Source: Synchiropus splendidus
Lineage: Eukaryota; Chordata; Actinopteri; Syngnathiformes; Callionymidae
Assembly (NCBI RefSeq): GCF_027744825.2
Contig: NC_071343.1
Coordinates: forward strand, 14,866,866-14,930,865
Length of the DNA stretch: 64,000 nucleotides
Reading direction: 5' to 3'
The notes under the pieces are model-generated. The model was given only the letters and a program-made list of their open reading frames with translations, was not told the origin of the DNA and did not search any database. Shown here piece after piece: positions 25,001-36,859 of the stretch; position 1 is the first letter of the stretch; the number at the start of each line of letters is the position of its first letter. The translations under genes and the position numbers were made by a program.

Positions 25001-26758
25001 ACACAGGATCAGAAATTTGGCACCATGGCAACCAGGACCTCAAGACACCCCAAGTAGTCACTCTCACGAGTCAACAAACACGCGGAAGATACGTTAAAGG
25101 TGTGTATTCCTACAACAGTAGCTGTTCACAATGAAAGAAACATGGAGATCAACAAGCATGACACAGCTGCTGGAAAGAACTGTTTATGAATGGCATTGTG
25201 ATCGCATGGACAGTCTTCATAAGACAATGATATTCTCACTGTTGTATGAAGAGGAAGAAGAAGGCTCCCAGTAAAAAGGCAGTGTCTTGGGTCCAGGTCG
25301 CTGGGGTGAAAGTCTGGTCAGTAGGTCGCCATTCACACACTTACAGTAGGAGCATCCCCTGTCTGACAAACTACAGTAAAATTGTATAGCAAATCCTAAA
25401 CAATACTGAATGAACATATTGTCTCTACATTTCTGTCGGCGCTGTGACTGTGCGCTGTGTTTTATAAAGTCAAGTTTTTGGGTTTTCAAGCTCAGGGGAG
25501 CCTGAGCAGCAGCCGCAGCAGCAGCAGCCAGAAGCCATTCAAGCGAATGATGATCCCAGATTAATTTCTTACACTTGTAAAGTCACAGATCTTTCCTGTT
25601 TTGAAACAATATTACGCAACGCACCTAGCTATGCGGATGATCTAACAGGCAAGTTGGGGTTCACCTGCCAAAGCCGGCTTCTCTCGGCAAGCTCCCGCTG
25701 GACCGCCTCCCTTGTTCTCAGCTACCTTAAGCAACCCTGTTCTGTCTGCTTGCATCAGCTAGATATTCTCTTAGTCATTACCAAAGTGGACCATATGTGG
25801 TTTTAGGCTGAGCTGCGTCTTCACCTCATCAAACCCGCTTCCAGCCTCATTACTGCAGACGCGTGCTGCTTCTATTTACTTTCAATTCTGCTACTTAAAA
25901 GACAGATCTTCCTTTCACAGACAAGGTTAAGGTACGCAAGAGAGAGACAGTCAACTGAGTGAGTTTTTGGTGATGGCACAGGCCGGGAACTTCATCTTAC
26001 AGCTAATGAATTATGTATATTTGTTTGCTATGTATCGGCAGCGGGAGCAGAAGTGCGGAGCGCCTTCTTCCTGCAGTCAGAAGGCGTCCACACCCATCAA
26101 CACCAGGGAGAGATAACAGTCAGCAGCATTTGTTTTTGCGCTCTTAATAAAGTTTTCAACACAGCATATTTGGGGACAAGAGGGAGAATTCTTGTGCTGC
26201 GGCTTCCACAGTTTCAGTGTGAGCCAGCGGAGAGGAGCACAGAGGAGATGAAAGGCACAAGCTTGTTGAGCGCTCGTCTTTCTCTGCATCCCATTCATGA
26301 TGATCAGAGCTTTATGCTCCAATTTCACTTTTGCGTGCCATCCGCAGCTGTCTGAGGACACGTGAGTGGCTTCCACCGTGAGGTGACGCGACCTCTGCGG
26401 AGTCTCCGCCGCTCTCTTTGCATGTGTGCAACGGCATTTCATCAGTGACTTTCAAAGGCACAAAGGAGCCGCTGTGGTTTAACACAGTGTGGCGCTGAAC
26501 CCGTCACAGATGTTGTGTGTGCTTTCACAACTGTGAATTCAGGAGTTTGCATTTTAAACAGTTCCGCTATGCTTTATGTATGTTCAGAGAATAGGGTTAG
26601 AAAAAGATAGAGAAAATCCAAATGACTTTTGAAGCACTCGACACAGCACTCAAAAAGTTACCACTAGCCTTCTGAATCTTGGCACAAAAACAAAGTCAGG
26701 TAATAAGATCCTGTAAAGTAGGAATGGCCTGGATGTTCCATTGATGTAATACTGTTTT
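22021..26758. other. Intergenic, no gene recognised
   Basis: No supported exon in 4.7 kb. There are several A-runs (for example 23459-23469) and a CAG-rich tract at about 25498-25535. A near-direct repeat of 'ctaacagtggct' lies at 24540 and 24597. Much of the sequence is unique-looking and could hold regulatory elements that cannot be judged from one genome. Confidence 0.5.
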
Positions 26759-27311
26759 TACTGTAAATTCTACAGAGAAGGAAAACAGATCTTGTTTATG
26801 CATAAGCTGCACCAGTCTATAAGCCGCGGGTGCAGTGGTGCTGCCTGTGCCATAGAAAGGTCAGTGGTGCATCTGGCATAAAAATGCATGAGGATCACTT
26901 CTAAACTACTTTTTGAAACGGGGTCCAGCATCGAGACCGACTCATGAAACAAACTAGGCAATGTTCTGAACTTGAATCATAAATTCATAACATCTTTAAT
27001 TGAAAATAAAGTGCTCAAAATATGCGGTTTTCACCCTTGTGTCCAAGGTTCTGACACCACAGCCGGTCTCAGCTGCTGCTTCTCGTCTCCAGTCCTCCAG
27101 GAGATCGACTCTGTGGGCAGAGCTGCACACATGTGGGGGAGAGCAGCGTATTTTTTAGCACTTTGAGGGAAATAAAACACCTGTTATTTCATCGGTCTGA
27201 TGTGACGAGGCTCAATATTTTGGCAGCAGGCTCTTTTGGCGCGTCGTTGTATGAGCCGCAAGTTACAGACCATGAGAAGAAAGTAGCATCTTATAGTACA
27301 GAAATTATGGT
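26759..27311. mobile_element. hAT-like element of the 'ataagccgc' type
   Basis: Internal phrases 'aagctgcaccagtctataagccgcgggtgca' (26803-26833) and 'gagccgcaagttacag' (27252-27267) match a well-known vertebrate element with repeated 'tataagccgca' motifs. The right end 'cttatagtacagaaattatggta' corresponds to its terminal repeat. The left end 'tactgtaaattct' is a poor inverted match. No frame for a transposase. Confidence 0.55.
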
Positions 27312-28986
27312 ATCACATAATATACAGATAACACACACACAAGACCTGTGACAACAATAAAATACCAAAGAGTGGGGAGCTTTCTGTACTTCTAACCTTC
27401 ATGTTCTATTTTACACCATGTGAATGCAGACCTCCTTGGTAAAATTTCGGCTACATACTGAACCATGTGGGTACTGAAATTTAGATTTGTGAATTTTGAA
27501 TTATTTTTCCATTGTGATCATACATTTAGTTCAGGTTAGTCTGGGAACTGTAAAGCAGCTTGTAACATTCAGGATTATCCTGATCATGTTTGTGCTTCTT
27601 CACTGTTTTTAACTTTAATGTTTTTAAAGAAGAATGATTCTGACCTTCGGCAGGAAGCTCATGCTAAAAATCTGTGGAAGTGGAAATCTGTCCCTGATGT
27701 ATGGCGTATCTATCTATTATAATTATATAGTCATTATGTGCCTTTATCGTCTGTGCCAAAATGTGGCCAGCATTGTTAGTAATGCACGCCATTTGAAGTG
27801 AAATTTGGTCTTAGGTTTTTTTTGCAGATGTTGTTTTGCTCTCAGGGTCTGGACTCTCCCTGCAAGCGGTGCAGGTTGTTCATCCAGCACAGGCTCAGAG
27901 CAGAGCTCCACATCGGGAACCAGAGGTGGAACACACACCTTCTTTTCTTCTTCAAATGTTTTTGACTCCAAATCCAATTTATTCAATCATTCAGTGTCCA
28001 GCTAAAACTTAAAACTTTTTTTCCCCTTAGCCGTTGAAAATATTTTTTTAAATGATGAATTGCAAAAAGCACTCGACGAGTGAGTCGACTAAAAAATGAC
28101 TTTTACCACCGAATCTCTAATAACAGTCTTCCAGCCCCTGGAGTGTTGAGACACCCTGATGTTTTAAATATCACCAACTACAAAAAAAAAAGAATTCAAA
28201 CATTGCTATGAAAGTAGCTGACCTTGGAGCTTATTTGCTGATTCATGTGAGAGAAATGGAACTTGTCAAGTCAGTGATGAACAGAGCTTAGGGAGCCGTC
28301 CTGCAGCTGTAATGCAGGCTGCTATTGGAAAGCAGACCTTTAGACCACAACCCAACGCCCACGAGACCGTCATCCGCTAATAAACTGCCTTTTCAATTAG
28401 CACCTATCTAAGAACACAACGATAACAGAAAAGCAATTACAAGCTGGGAAGCAGATAACTCCTAATCCTCTTAATAGCTCTGATTTGACTTTTTTTTCTC
28501 GACACTTCTGGGCTTCTGTCCTTCAACCAGGACATAGTGGCACATGGGATTATCGATGTTTCAGATCCGTCTGCGAAAGCATCTCTGCCAGACAGTCGGA
28601 GGTCCTCACAGCCTTTGGACACGCTGACGCTGAAGGTTTTTTGTATCATTGCTGCAGACCTAGTCCAGATCGGAGTCGTCATTTTTGCGACCGAGTCACT
28701 CTATGCTCCAACAGATAGTAACATATTAGCTCTTATGTCATCAGAAAAATACATTTCTCCACCCACACATATATATCCCAAAATGTCGTGTCACCATATT
28801 CATGCCAGTTATCTGTAACTATAGGTTTGGTTTATTTATTTTCGTTTTAATGAAAACATGATGATGGAAAACAATGTAGATGTCTGTCAATGAGAGGCTT
28901 CAGCTGACAGTCAATGGTAAGCATTAAATAACCTTGATCTACAGACCGCCAATGCTGTTACTGCTCTGTAAGTAGTGATGCCCAGG
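27312..28986. other. Intergenic, no gene recognised
   Basis: No supported exon or repeat, apart from short A and T runs. Confidence 0.5.
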
Positions 28987-29122
28987 TGAGGCTTCATGAA
29001 ACACTATCCTCATTTACACTATATGGCACTCCTTGTTTGAACAACCATCACATCTAATGTATTTTTTATTTTTTTTAATGCAAGAGCGCCACCTACTGAG
29101 GACACTGTTTCATGAAGCCTCA
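28987..29122. mobile_element. Short MITE family M, copy 1 (136 bp)
   Basis: Terminal inverted repeats TGAGGCTTCATGAAACA and TGTTTCATGAAGCCTCA are perfect over 17 bp and extend imperfectly to 26 bp. Near the right end is 'agcgccacctactgagg', shared in form with copy 2 at 36244-36426 ('agcgccatctagtggcc'). Confidence 0.75.
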
Positions 29123-31187
29123 TCATTCGAGAGATGAGTAAATGAGGCGTTTCGACACAATGATACACTATGTTGATACTGTGTCACTGAATATTTCTAA
29201 ATTAAATTATACCTTATTTGAATTACAATGGAACAAGACAAGTCAGTCTAAGACAAACTGGGTAAAGCTCGACATGAATACATTATTCTCCGGTAGGAGA
29301 TCAAGATGGCGGACAACTTGCGTTTCCCTTGGAGTTGGATCCACAAAGACATTCACAAGGAACCGTGAGATTAGATTCAGCAGTTACATCCCGTTGACAG
29401 ACACGCTTCCTGATAAACAGTTTGGCGCGTTTTGGACGAGTCGACGCGCGCGCCGGCGCATTGCTGTTGTGGGACCCATCACTAGGTACAACCACTGCTA
29501 ATCTAACCTGAAGAAATGTTGCACTTTATTTTGATATTTTAGTTGAATCTTTATAACAGAAGTTATTTCTTTCATTGTAGAAATATTACAGTATGAATAA
29601 GAAACATAGGTGCGAGCCACATGTCTTCAGATGGAGTTGACATTACACCCTGGACAGGCCACCAGTGAATCGCAAAAAGACAAACAGCCACTGACAAATT
29701 TGCTGAACTGAATATTGAGCGAGGCTGACTTGTTAATCTCCTCTGTTGTTGATATGGAACATAATAACGCTTCCTCTGCTGAACAAAGACAAGCACATGA
29801 TTGTGTCCCTGCTTGTTTTGTTACCAACACAGGTCTCAGTTACAACAGCAGGAGGGGGCTGGAGCTCCACTGCCCGGAGGGGGCCCTGGGGCCGACTAAT
29901 CCGGCCCCGGCTGCAGCTTTTGTTTACTTCTATGGAAGCGGCAGGTGTGTGTGTTTGCGCGAGTCGACGTGGTGTCACCACAGCATGGTAAAAACATAAT
30001 GACAGGTGAGAGAAAATGGACACGCCTCCACAGGAAACCACTCTCTGGTGCCCGAAAGAGAAACATCTGATTCTCTTAATGGGATTCTTCTTTTTTCCAT
30101 GTGTTCCTCTGTTTAGGAAGGGAAAAAAAAAGCCATTTGCTTCAGGCTGAATTGCGCAGAATGGCTCGGAAAATAGACAATAAATGCATTTATCAAATAT
30201 AGCAATTTGCTTAATGGACTGAGACAAAGCCATTGGCACTCTTTATTTAGATGCTGATGGCTTCTTCTGTCAGCGACTGTCAGGGAGGGAAGACGAAAGC
30301 CAGTCGTTGGAAACTGACAGTCGATGGCAATCGCTGGCTGCGTCTGTGCCTGACTGACTGACTGACTGACTGTCGGATTCAATCCCCTCCGGCTGCGGCT
30401 GTTTTTCCCATCAAATGGAGAACAAACCGCGTGTCCACAAATGCAGGCCCTCACGTAGGTATTGCAGGAGGAGTGTCAGGCGGTGACATAGAACTGTCAG
30501 GGAAATGGTTATGGCTTCAGAACTACCCCACGGGGACAAAAATATATTCTTTATTCAATTGCTGTTTGCTTGTGGGATGAAAAATCTTGATATGTTTGTC
30601 TGCTGCTGGGGTTTCCCTGCAATTCAATATGGTTTCCCTACAGAGGGAGCTGGCCTCCTTTCAGGGACATAAATTAGATATGCTACATGAAAAATGTAGC
30701 GAGCTGAGCTGTCGTCTGCTTTGCATGGATCATCTGAGAAACGTAGCGACTTAAGAGCTAACATTCCTGAGTCAGTCGCCATTGGCAAGGGAAACGTTGG
30801 TTTGCTAATAAGCACTGACAAGCAGCGACTAGTTACTGCTGCCATCAGGAAGTAATGGACGCCACAACAGATTTGGGGTTTATTTTCTATTTTTCTTCCA
30901 TTCATCCTTCTTCTTCCTTCCTTCTTCTCGTCCCTTTAATATCAAAGATACTGACGAAAACATCTTGTATTTAAGTGCCTTTTTTTTTTATCATATTTGC
31001 TTGTTTTACCCAGAGTTCTGTTGCCAAGATATTCACCTCTTTAAAGGATTTTCCATTGTATATGATTTTTCTGGTAGGTGGAGGAGGCAGAGCAGGTTCG
31101 GATTTCAACCATGGAGTTTAGGCACCATCACCAACCATCATCATGGACAAACACAGAAGGAGGTCGAGGACAATCCAGAGCAGAACT
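29123..31187. other. Intergenic, no gene recognised; CpG-rich patch and TGAC microsatellite
   Basis: Around 29304-29460 is a CpG-rich patch beginning 'caagatggcggac' and containing 'gacgcgcgcgccggcgc', unlike the AT-rich flanks. A (TGAC)n tract covers 30351-30372. Long frames such as 29733-30239 (minus) have no domain. No gene is supported. Confidence 0.45.
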
Positions 31188-32700
31188 AGATGGTGAAAAG
31201 ACTTGACCTTGACAAGACAATAACTTGACAAGACATGGCTTAACAAGAAGATGACTGGACTTGAGACTTCACTTGATGGGGCAAGAATATGACTTGATGA
31301 GATGGAACTCGACCAGACTCTCTTGACGCAGAGACTTGACAGGGAAAGACTTGACTAGACAAGACAGGATTTGACCAGTCTGTTACTTGACTTGACACGC
31401 AGACTTGACTTGAAGGGACAATACGAGTTACAAAGTTATCTCGATGAGAAAGGACTTTACCAGACTGTTACTAGACTTGACGTGGAGACTTCACGTTCCA
31501 AGACGAGACGTTGATTTGATGAGACAGAGTTGACTAGACGAGACGGTAGTCAACCAGACTCACTTATCTTAACATGCAGACTTGACTTGACAGAGCAAGA
31601 CAAGAAGGGACTTGACCAGACTGTTACTTGACTTGACATGGAGACTTGACATGATGCGGCATGACTTGATGTACAGACCTGACTAGACGAGTCTCGACCA
31701 GACGGTTACACAACTTGACGGAAAAAGACGAGACGAAGACTTGACTGGACATGATGGAAATCAATCAGGCTGTTACTTGACTTGACATGGAGACTTGACT
31801 TTACGGGGCAAGACGAGAAAAAGTTGACAAGATGAGACGGGACTCGACTAGACTGTTACTTGACTTGACTGGGAGACTTGACATTATGGGGAAGGACTTG
31901 ACGTACAGACTTGACTTGACGAGACTCGACCAAGACGTTTACTTGACTTGACGGAAAAAGACGAGACAAAGACTTGACTGGACGTGACGGAAATGAACCA
32001 GACTGTCACTTGACTTGACTGGGTGACTTGACATTGTGGGGCAAGACTTGACGTACAGACTTGACGGGAAAAGCCATGACTAGAAGTGACAGAAATCGAC
32101 TAGACTGTTAATTGACTTGACGTGGAGACTTGACATTATGGGGAAGGACTTGACGTACAGACTTGACTTGACGAGACTCGACCAAGATGTTTACTTGACT
32201 TGACGGAAAAAGACGAGACAAAGACTTGAGTGGACGTGACGGAAATGAACCAGACTGTTACTTGACTTGACTGGGTGACTTGACATTATGGGGCAAGACT
32301 TGACATACAGACTTGACGGGAAAAGCCATGACTTGAAGTGACAGAAATCGACCAGACTGTTACTTGACATGACATGGACACTTGACTTTACGGGGCAAGA
32401 CGAAACAAAGTTGACAAGATGAGATGGGACTCGACTAGACTGTTACTTGACTTGACTGGGAGACTTGACATTATGGGGCAAGACTTGACATACAGACTTG
32501 ATGAGACTCGACCAGATGGTTACTGAACTTGAGATGGACACTTGACGGGAAAAGCCATGACTAGAAGTGACAGAAATTGACTAGACTGTTAATTGACTTG
32601 ACATGGAGACTTGACTTGGCGGTGCAAGATGTGAAAATGGCTTTGACTAGATGAGAGGGGACTCGGCGTATGACTTGACTAGACCTGACAAAAATGAAGT
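31188..32700 (+). repeat. TTGAC-based tandem array with 252-bp higher-order unit
   Basis: About 1.5 kb is almost wholly variants of the pentamer TTGAC/TAGAC, punctuated every 67-103 bp by 'ctgttacttgacttgac'. Two consecutive blocks, about 31846-32099 and 32100-32353, are nearly identical at an offset of 252 bp: 'gaaggacttgacgtacag' at 31891 and 32143, and 'aagccatgac' at 32071 and 32323. A third, shortened block follows ('aagccatgac' at 32552). The strand shown is cytosine-poor. Units at the edges are more diverged, as expected for an array growing from its centre. No open frame of note runs through it. Confidence 0.9.
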
Positions 32701-34445
32701 TTAAGATGACTTTTCTTCTGACTTTTCTTCTCCTCTCACGGTAGTCACACAAAAGAACATGTGCCTTTGGAAATGCCGTTGCCCCCAGGCCTAAAAGAAG
32801 TTACAGACCCAATGAAAGAGAAGCAGGAGGAAGAGTGAGAACAGATGGCTGTATCAGGTCGGTCTTTCAGAATAATGAACCAAGATCCTCGGGAGTTGAG
32901 GCGCGCTAAGAGGCAGGTGGAGACAGGTGATGTGAGACACCACTGGAGCAGATCAAAAGGGGAGATTCATGTGATGTATGGTTTACAGATCAAACGATGG
33001 TGAAGTGGTGGTTGAGAGTAACACATGGACACATGCAGAGGAGAAGGTTGGACGGTTGGAAAATGATGAATGAGGTTCATGGATGCAGTCAGAGATGCTG
33101 ATATGTAGAGACGTGGGACACTTCTGCCCTGACAGCTGAGCTGGAATCATTTCTAATTTGCCTTTTCTTTCTATGAAACTGGACGTGACAGTGCTGGGGT
33201 TCCTTCAGTGAATCATTGCTGAAGCTCACAAGACCAATCGATACATGACAAATTAAAAGACATCAAAATAATATCTCACACCAGGGAGAGACTTACTGGG
33301 TTTTTTTTCCCCCACATTTGTTGCCAAACAATTACTCAACATCCTGGGAGAATTGAAGCCTTTAACGAAAATAAACTGGAGAGGCTCTTTCATGAGGATT
33401 AAACGTGACTCACATGCTTCAGATGTGCTAATGGAGACTAAGCCTCAGCGCTGTCCTCTGTCTCTTTTATCCTGGAGGAGAGATTAGAAACCATCCACGA
33501 GGGAAGTCGATAAGAGGTTTCCTCAAGACTGCAGTGGAGCAGAAGGTCCGCTGGGACTTGGTGACAATGTGGTGAAACTGAAGTGGCAAGTCTTCTGCCG
33601 ATGGCTTGAAGTTTATCAACCCAAATGGTGGTAGCATTATTTCTCATCTTGTTCACTTCATATTACTGACCTGAAACACATCACTGCCATCCCCTCACTT
33701 GTTTATATATATATATATATATATTAAATAACATTCCATCCAGTAGCCAGCAGTGACTTTATAAACAGATCTGAGATGAAGTATTTGGTTTTGCTGAGCA
33801 AGGTTGAAAAGAGGTCGTGGCTACTTCTCAGAAATATTGTTGCCGTTTTGTAAAGCTCATTACAAGTCATGATTAAAATGTCTTCCCTTAACCAACATAA
33901 TCCAAGTGAGCAAAGGCGCTGTCCACGTAGATTTGACTGGATATACACAAACAAGTGAAAAAAACGAATCACTGCATTGTAATCTGCCTCTTATCTACGC
34001 GCCGGAATAATCCCGCCGTGTCGTGTTCTTCCGGGACAATGGTGTGTCACATTGTCGAAGCATGTTTTCGCCAAAAGTCATTACAGATGACATTTAAAGA
34101 TCTAAAGGCCAGAAGCGCAGCAGGAAATGACTGGAAAAGACATTTGTTTTGTGCAAATCGCTGATAAACGTGACAAAGAAAAACATTGGCTTGCAAATAT
34201 GGGACTCAATGAAACATCGCAGCTCTAACAATAACAGGTGAGTGTCGAGCCCACTCCTCAGGTACAATATTTTGGCATTTCCAGCTCATGTCTTCAAAAA
34301 TACATCTGTTAAAACAAGGTAAGAAGCTGAATCCAAGGTAGATTGTGAGATAAAAACATGGACACAAGGCCTGTCAGTGCAGAGCTTCTCATCCCTGGCT
34401 CCTCATGCATTGACCCATCGTGTGGCATGTACCAAAACATAAAAC
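32701..34445. other. Intergenic, no gene recognised
   Basis: Contains a short (TA)n at about 33704-33726. No exon or element is supported. Open frames near 33955-34164 and 33438-33656 lack domains. Confidence 0.5.
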
Positions 34446-34638
34446 CAAGTACACGTAGCTTCCGACGACTGGGATCGGTTCCGACCAACCGGACATAAGT
34501 CAGATCGGATGTAAGTGGAATGCCATTCAAAATAGCCAGCGCGAGGGTTTTAGGTGCTACTGTAGTGGTAGATGGCTGTGTGAGAGTGAGATGCTGGGAT
34601 ACTGCGCTGCCGTAACTGTCGTACGCGATGCCAGACAT

Positions 34639-34682
<44 letters not shown>

Positions 34683-34757
34683 CATCTGCTGGCCGTGGTC
34701 GCAAGTACTGGTGCATGTAAGTCGAGCAGGTCGTAAGTCGGATGTTACGTGTACCTG
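34446..34757. mobile_element. Small element with terminal inverted repeats and an internal A37 tract
   Basis: The left end 'caagtacacgtagcttccgac' and right end 'gtcggatgttacgtgtacctg' are inverted repeats of about 21 bp with a few mismatches. Internal phrases 'gacataagtcagatcggatgtaag' and 'gcaggtcgtaagtcggatg' repeat the end sequence. An uninterrupted run of 37 A lies at 34645-34681. I could not identify the family or a target duplication. Confidence 0.55.
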
Positions 34758-34808
34758 TGATGCAGCAGATTCCCATGATACATTGAAAAATCTGGGATAC
34801 AATTTTAT

Positions 34809-35182
34809 TAGTGGTGGGACTTTAACAAGTTAATTTCGATTAATTAATTACAATAATATTATTATAATAATATTATGAATAATTAATTACAACAAAATGA
34901 AATTTAAATTCATTTACAAATATTTTCAAGACATTAAAAGAGCTTTAGTTTAAATAAGGTGTTATAAAAACTTGAATATAGACACCATCGTGATCTATTG
35001 TGTTATTGTCAAACAATATTTTGTTGTTTAAATGTATGTATGGCTCCATCATTTCAATAATACACCAAATTCATTCAAATTGATAAATGTGGCTTCTTGT
35101 GGCAAATATTCTTATACCATTAAACTGCGATTAATTGAGATTAATTAACTATATAATTTTTTTTAATCGAATCCCACCCATA
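34809..35182 (+). mobile_element. hAT-like element family H, copy B (internally deleted, both ends present)
   Basis: Starts 'tagtggtgggactttaacaagttaatttcgatt' and ends 'tttaatcgaatcccacccata'; the outer 11 bp are inverted repeats of each other with a mismatch. Compared with copies A and C it lacks the segment carrying the 19-bp hairpin. It gives the best view of the family's two ends. Confidence 0.65.
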
Positions 35183-36243
35183 AATTAAATATACTGCAGC
35201 TTGGAAAAATCTTCCAGAGCTGAACAGTGAACCAAGATACGAATAAGCATCTGCATCCATTACCCACCACTAGATGAAGCTGCCCTCAGCACAGAATGAA
35301 GTGACTAAGATAAACAACTTCCCTGAAGACATCTGCGAATTAGAGTCACATAATACTCTACTAATGTATTGGCCCCCTGACGGAAGTGAGGAGTGCACAC
35401 TGAAGCAGAGCGTGTCGCTCGACAAATCACAATATGAAGTGCTGCAGATAGGAAGCAGCTGTAATGGGCAGTTCAGGGAAAATTTCAGCTCAGCTTCACT
35501 GAAGTTTGCCAAAGTTGACTTCAAACACTCCAGAAGATTGTTTCCTCTCCATTGGAATCTGGGTCAAAACTCAGGCCGACTCGAGAAGTCAGAAGTTGTA
35601 ACCTTTCCATTACATCTCTGAACCGCCGTGCTGTGCCACGCCTCCACCTGAAGATGAGGGATTACATGCTGGACCAGGCCGATACACCGCCACTCCATAC
35701 AGCTGTGTCCACCTGACTGGAGATCGTGGCCACAACGTTCTCCAGCCGCTGCCTGCGACTAGGCCAGTGGGTATCAAAGTTGCGTCGTCGAAGACTCGAA
35801 GTGTGCTTTCCAGTTATGTTCAGTGTTTTATGTTCAGTGTTGGTTCTGATGGAGTATGGTTTCTGGTAGAGAGATAAACAATGTAAAAGGGAATGTGGTC
35901 ACGAACACCATGTGACCTGATTTAGCAGCCGGCAAAATGCAGCGCAGTGTTAGCATTGGTAACGTTTCCTTGAAGAGTCAAGGTGTCTATATGGCTTTGT
36001 CTGGATGAGTCTCTTCTTTGCTGACATAACAAAGAAATGAAAAAGCCATTACAAAACCTCTCATGAAGATGGACCTCTTGGATCCCCTCACTGCCTTTAT
36101 GGAGAGAATCTTTACTAGGTGCAGGCCTCACAACATTCACAGTATCACGTATCTGCACCAAACAACAGGCACTACCACACCTGCATGACACGATCACAAC
36201 AGTGGGACAACAACAGTAGGAGTAATAAGGAGTAAGGTAGCAG
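35183..36243. other. Intergenic, no gene recognised
   Basis: A 115-codon frame (35274-35621, plus) has no domain or exon signals. No repeat recognised. Confidence 0.45.
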
Positions 36244-36426
36244 TGAGGTTTCATGAAACAGTGTCCTGACTTTCAGAGGCCACCAGAGGGCACTGTCTGC
36301 TGTAAAATGTTTTGAGTTGAACAACTAATTCAATGAAACCTCACATCATTTCTGAACTAAGAGCGCCATCTAGTGGCCACTGAAAACTGTTATATCAACC
36401 CTGCAATACTCTTTCATGATACCTCA
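36244..36426. mobile_element. Short MITE family M, copy 2 (183 bp)
   Basis: Ends TGAGGTTTCATGAAACAGTG and the inverted TGAGGTATCATGAAAGAGTA (as read from the right) match copy 1 at 28987-29122. It also carries 'agcgccatctagtggcc'. It lies about 430 bp upstream of the thioredoxin-only gene's start codon. Confidence 0.65.
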
Positions 36427-36677
36427 TCTACCTATTGCTAAATACTGGTAAGGATAATAAACCTATGTTACTTATATTTTTATATATTCCCACCTAATAT
36501 ATTCACACATAATCCAGTTTAAGTACCATAAATAACTAAATAATTATAAGAAGAAGAAACAATATTTAGTGAATCACATATCATGTGGAGAACAAAATGA
36601 ATTAAAGAAATAATATATTTGTTACAGGCAAAATCATTTTTTGCCACAGATTTTTTAAATGCCAAATGGGAGGAGCC

Positions 36678-36690
36678 GTTGCTAAGCAAC
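36678..36690 (+). promoter_or_regulatory. RFX X-box of the thioredoxin-only gene
   Basis: GTTGCTAAGCAAC is a near-perfect palindromic X-box, the site bound by RFX factors that drive cilium genes. It lies 169 bp upstream of the ATG at 36860. A second, less symmetric X-box sits in the equivalent place in front of the paralog (40300-40312). Function is inferred from motif and context. Confidence 0.65.
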
Positions 36691-36859
36691 CAAGGAGCAA
36701 AGCACCCGGCAGGAAACGGAATGGACGATTAAAGCCACGCATGATAATAAAGGCAACGATTATTAATAAAGTAAATGAGCAGCTACAAAATGCTGTGGAA
36801 ATCATTCAGAAACATCAGAAACATAAAGAGAGGTATCAGGGAGAAACGTTGGCGGTCAC

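Noticed and set aside
24600..25130. Possible retroelement protein on overlapping frames
   Set aside because: Several frames of 60-90 codons overlap on both strands, but none shows gag, protease or polymerase motifs.
29733..30239. 168-codon minus-strand open frame
   Set aside because: No domain; overlaps other equally long frames on the opposite strand, as expected by chance.
31188..32700. CRISPR-like or switch-region-like array
   Set aside because: The repeats are contiguous with no unique spacers, the genome is eukaryotic, and there is no immunoglobulin gene nearby.
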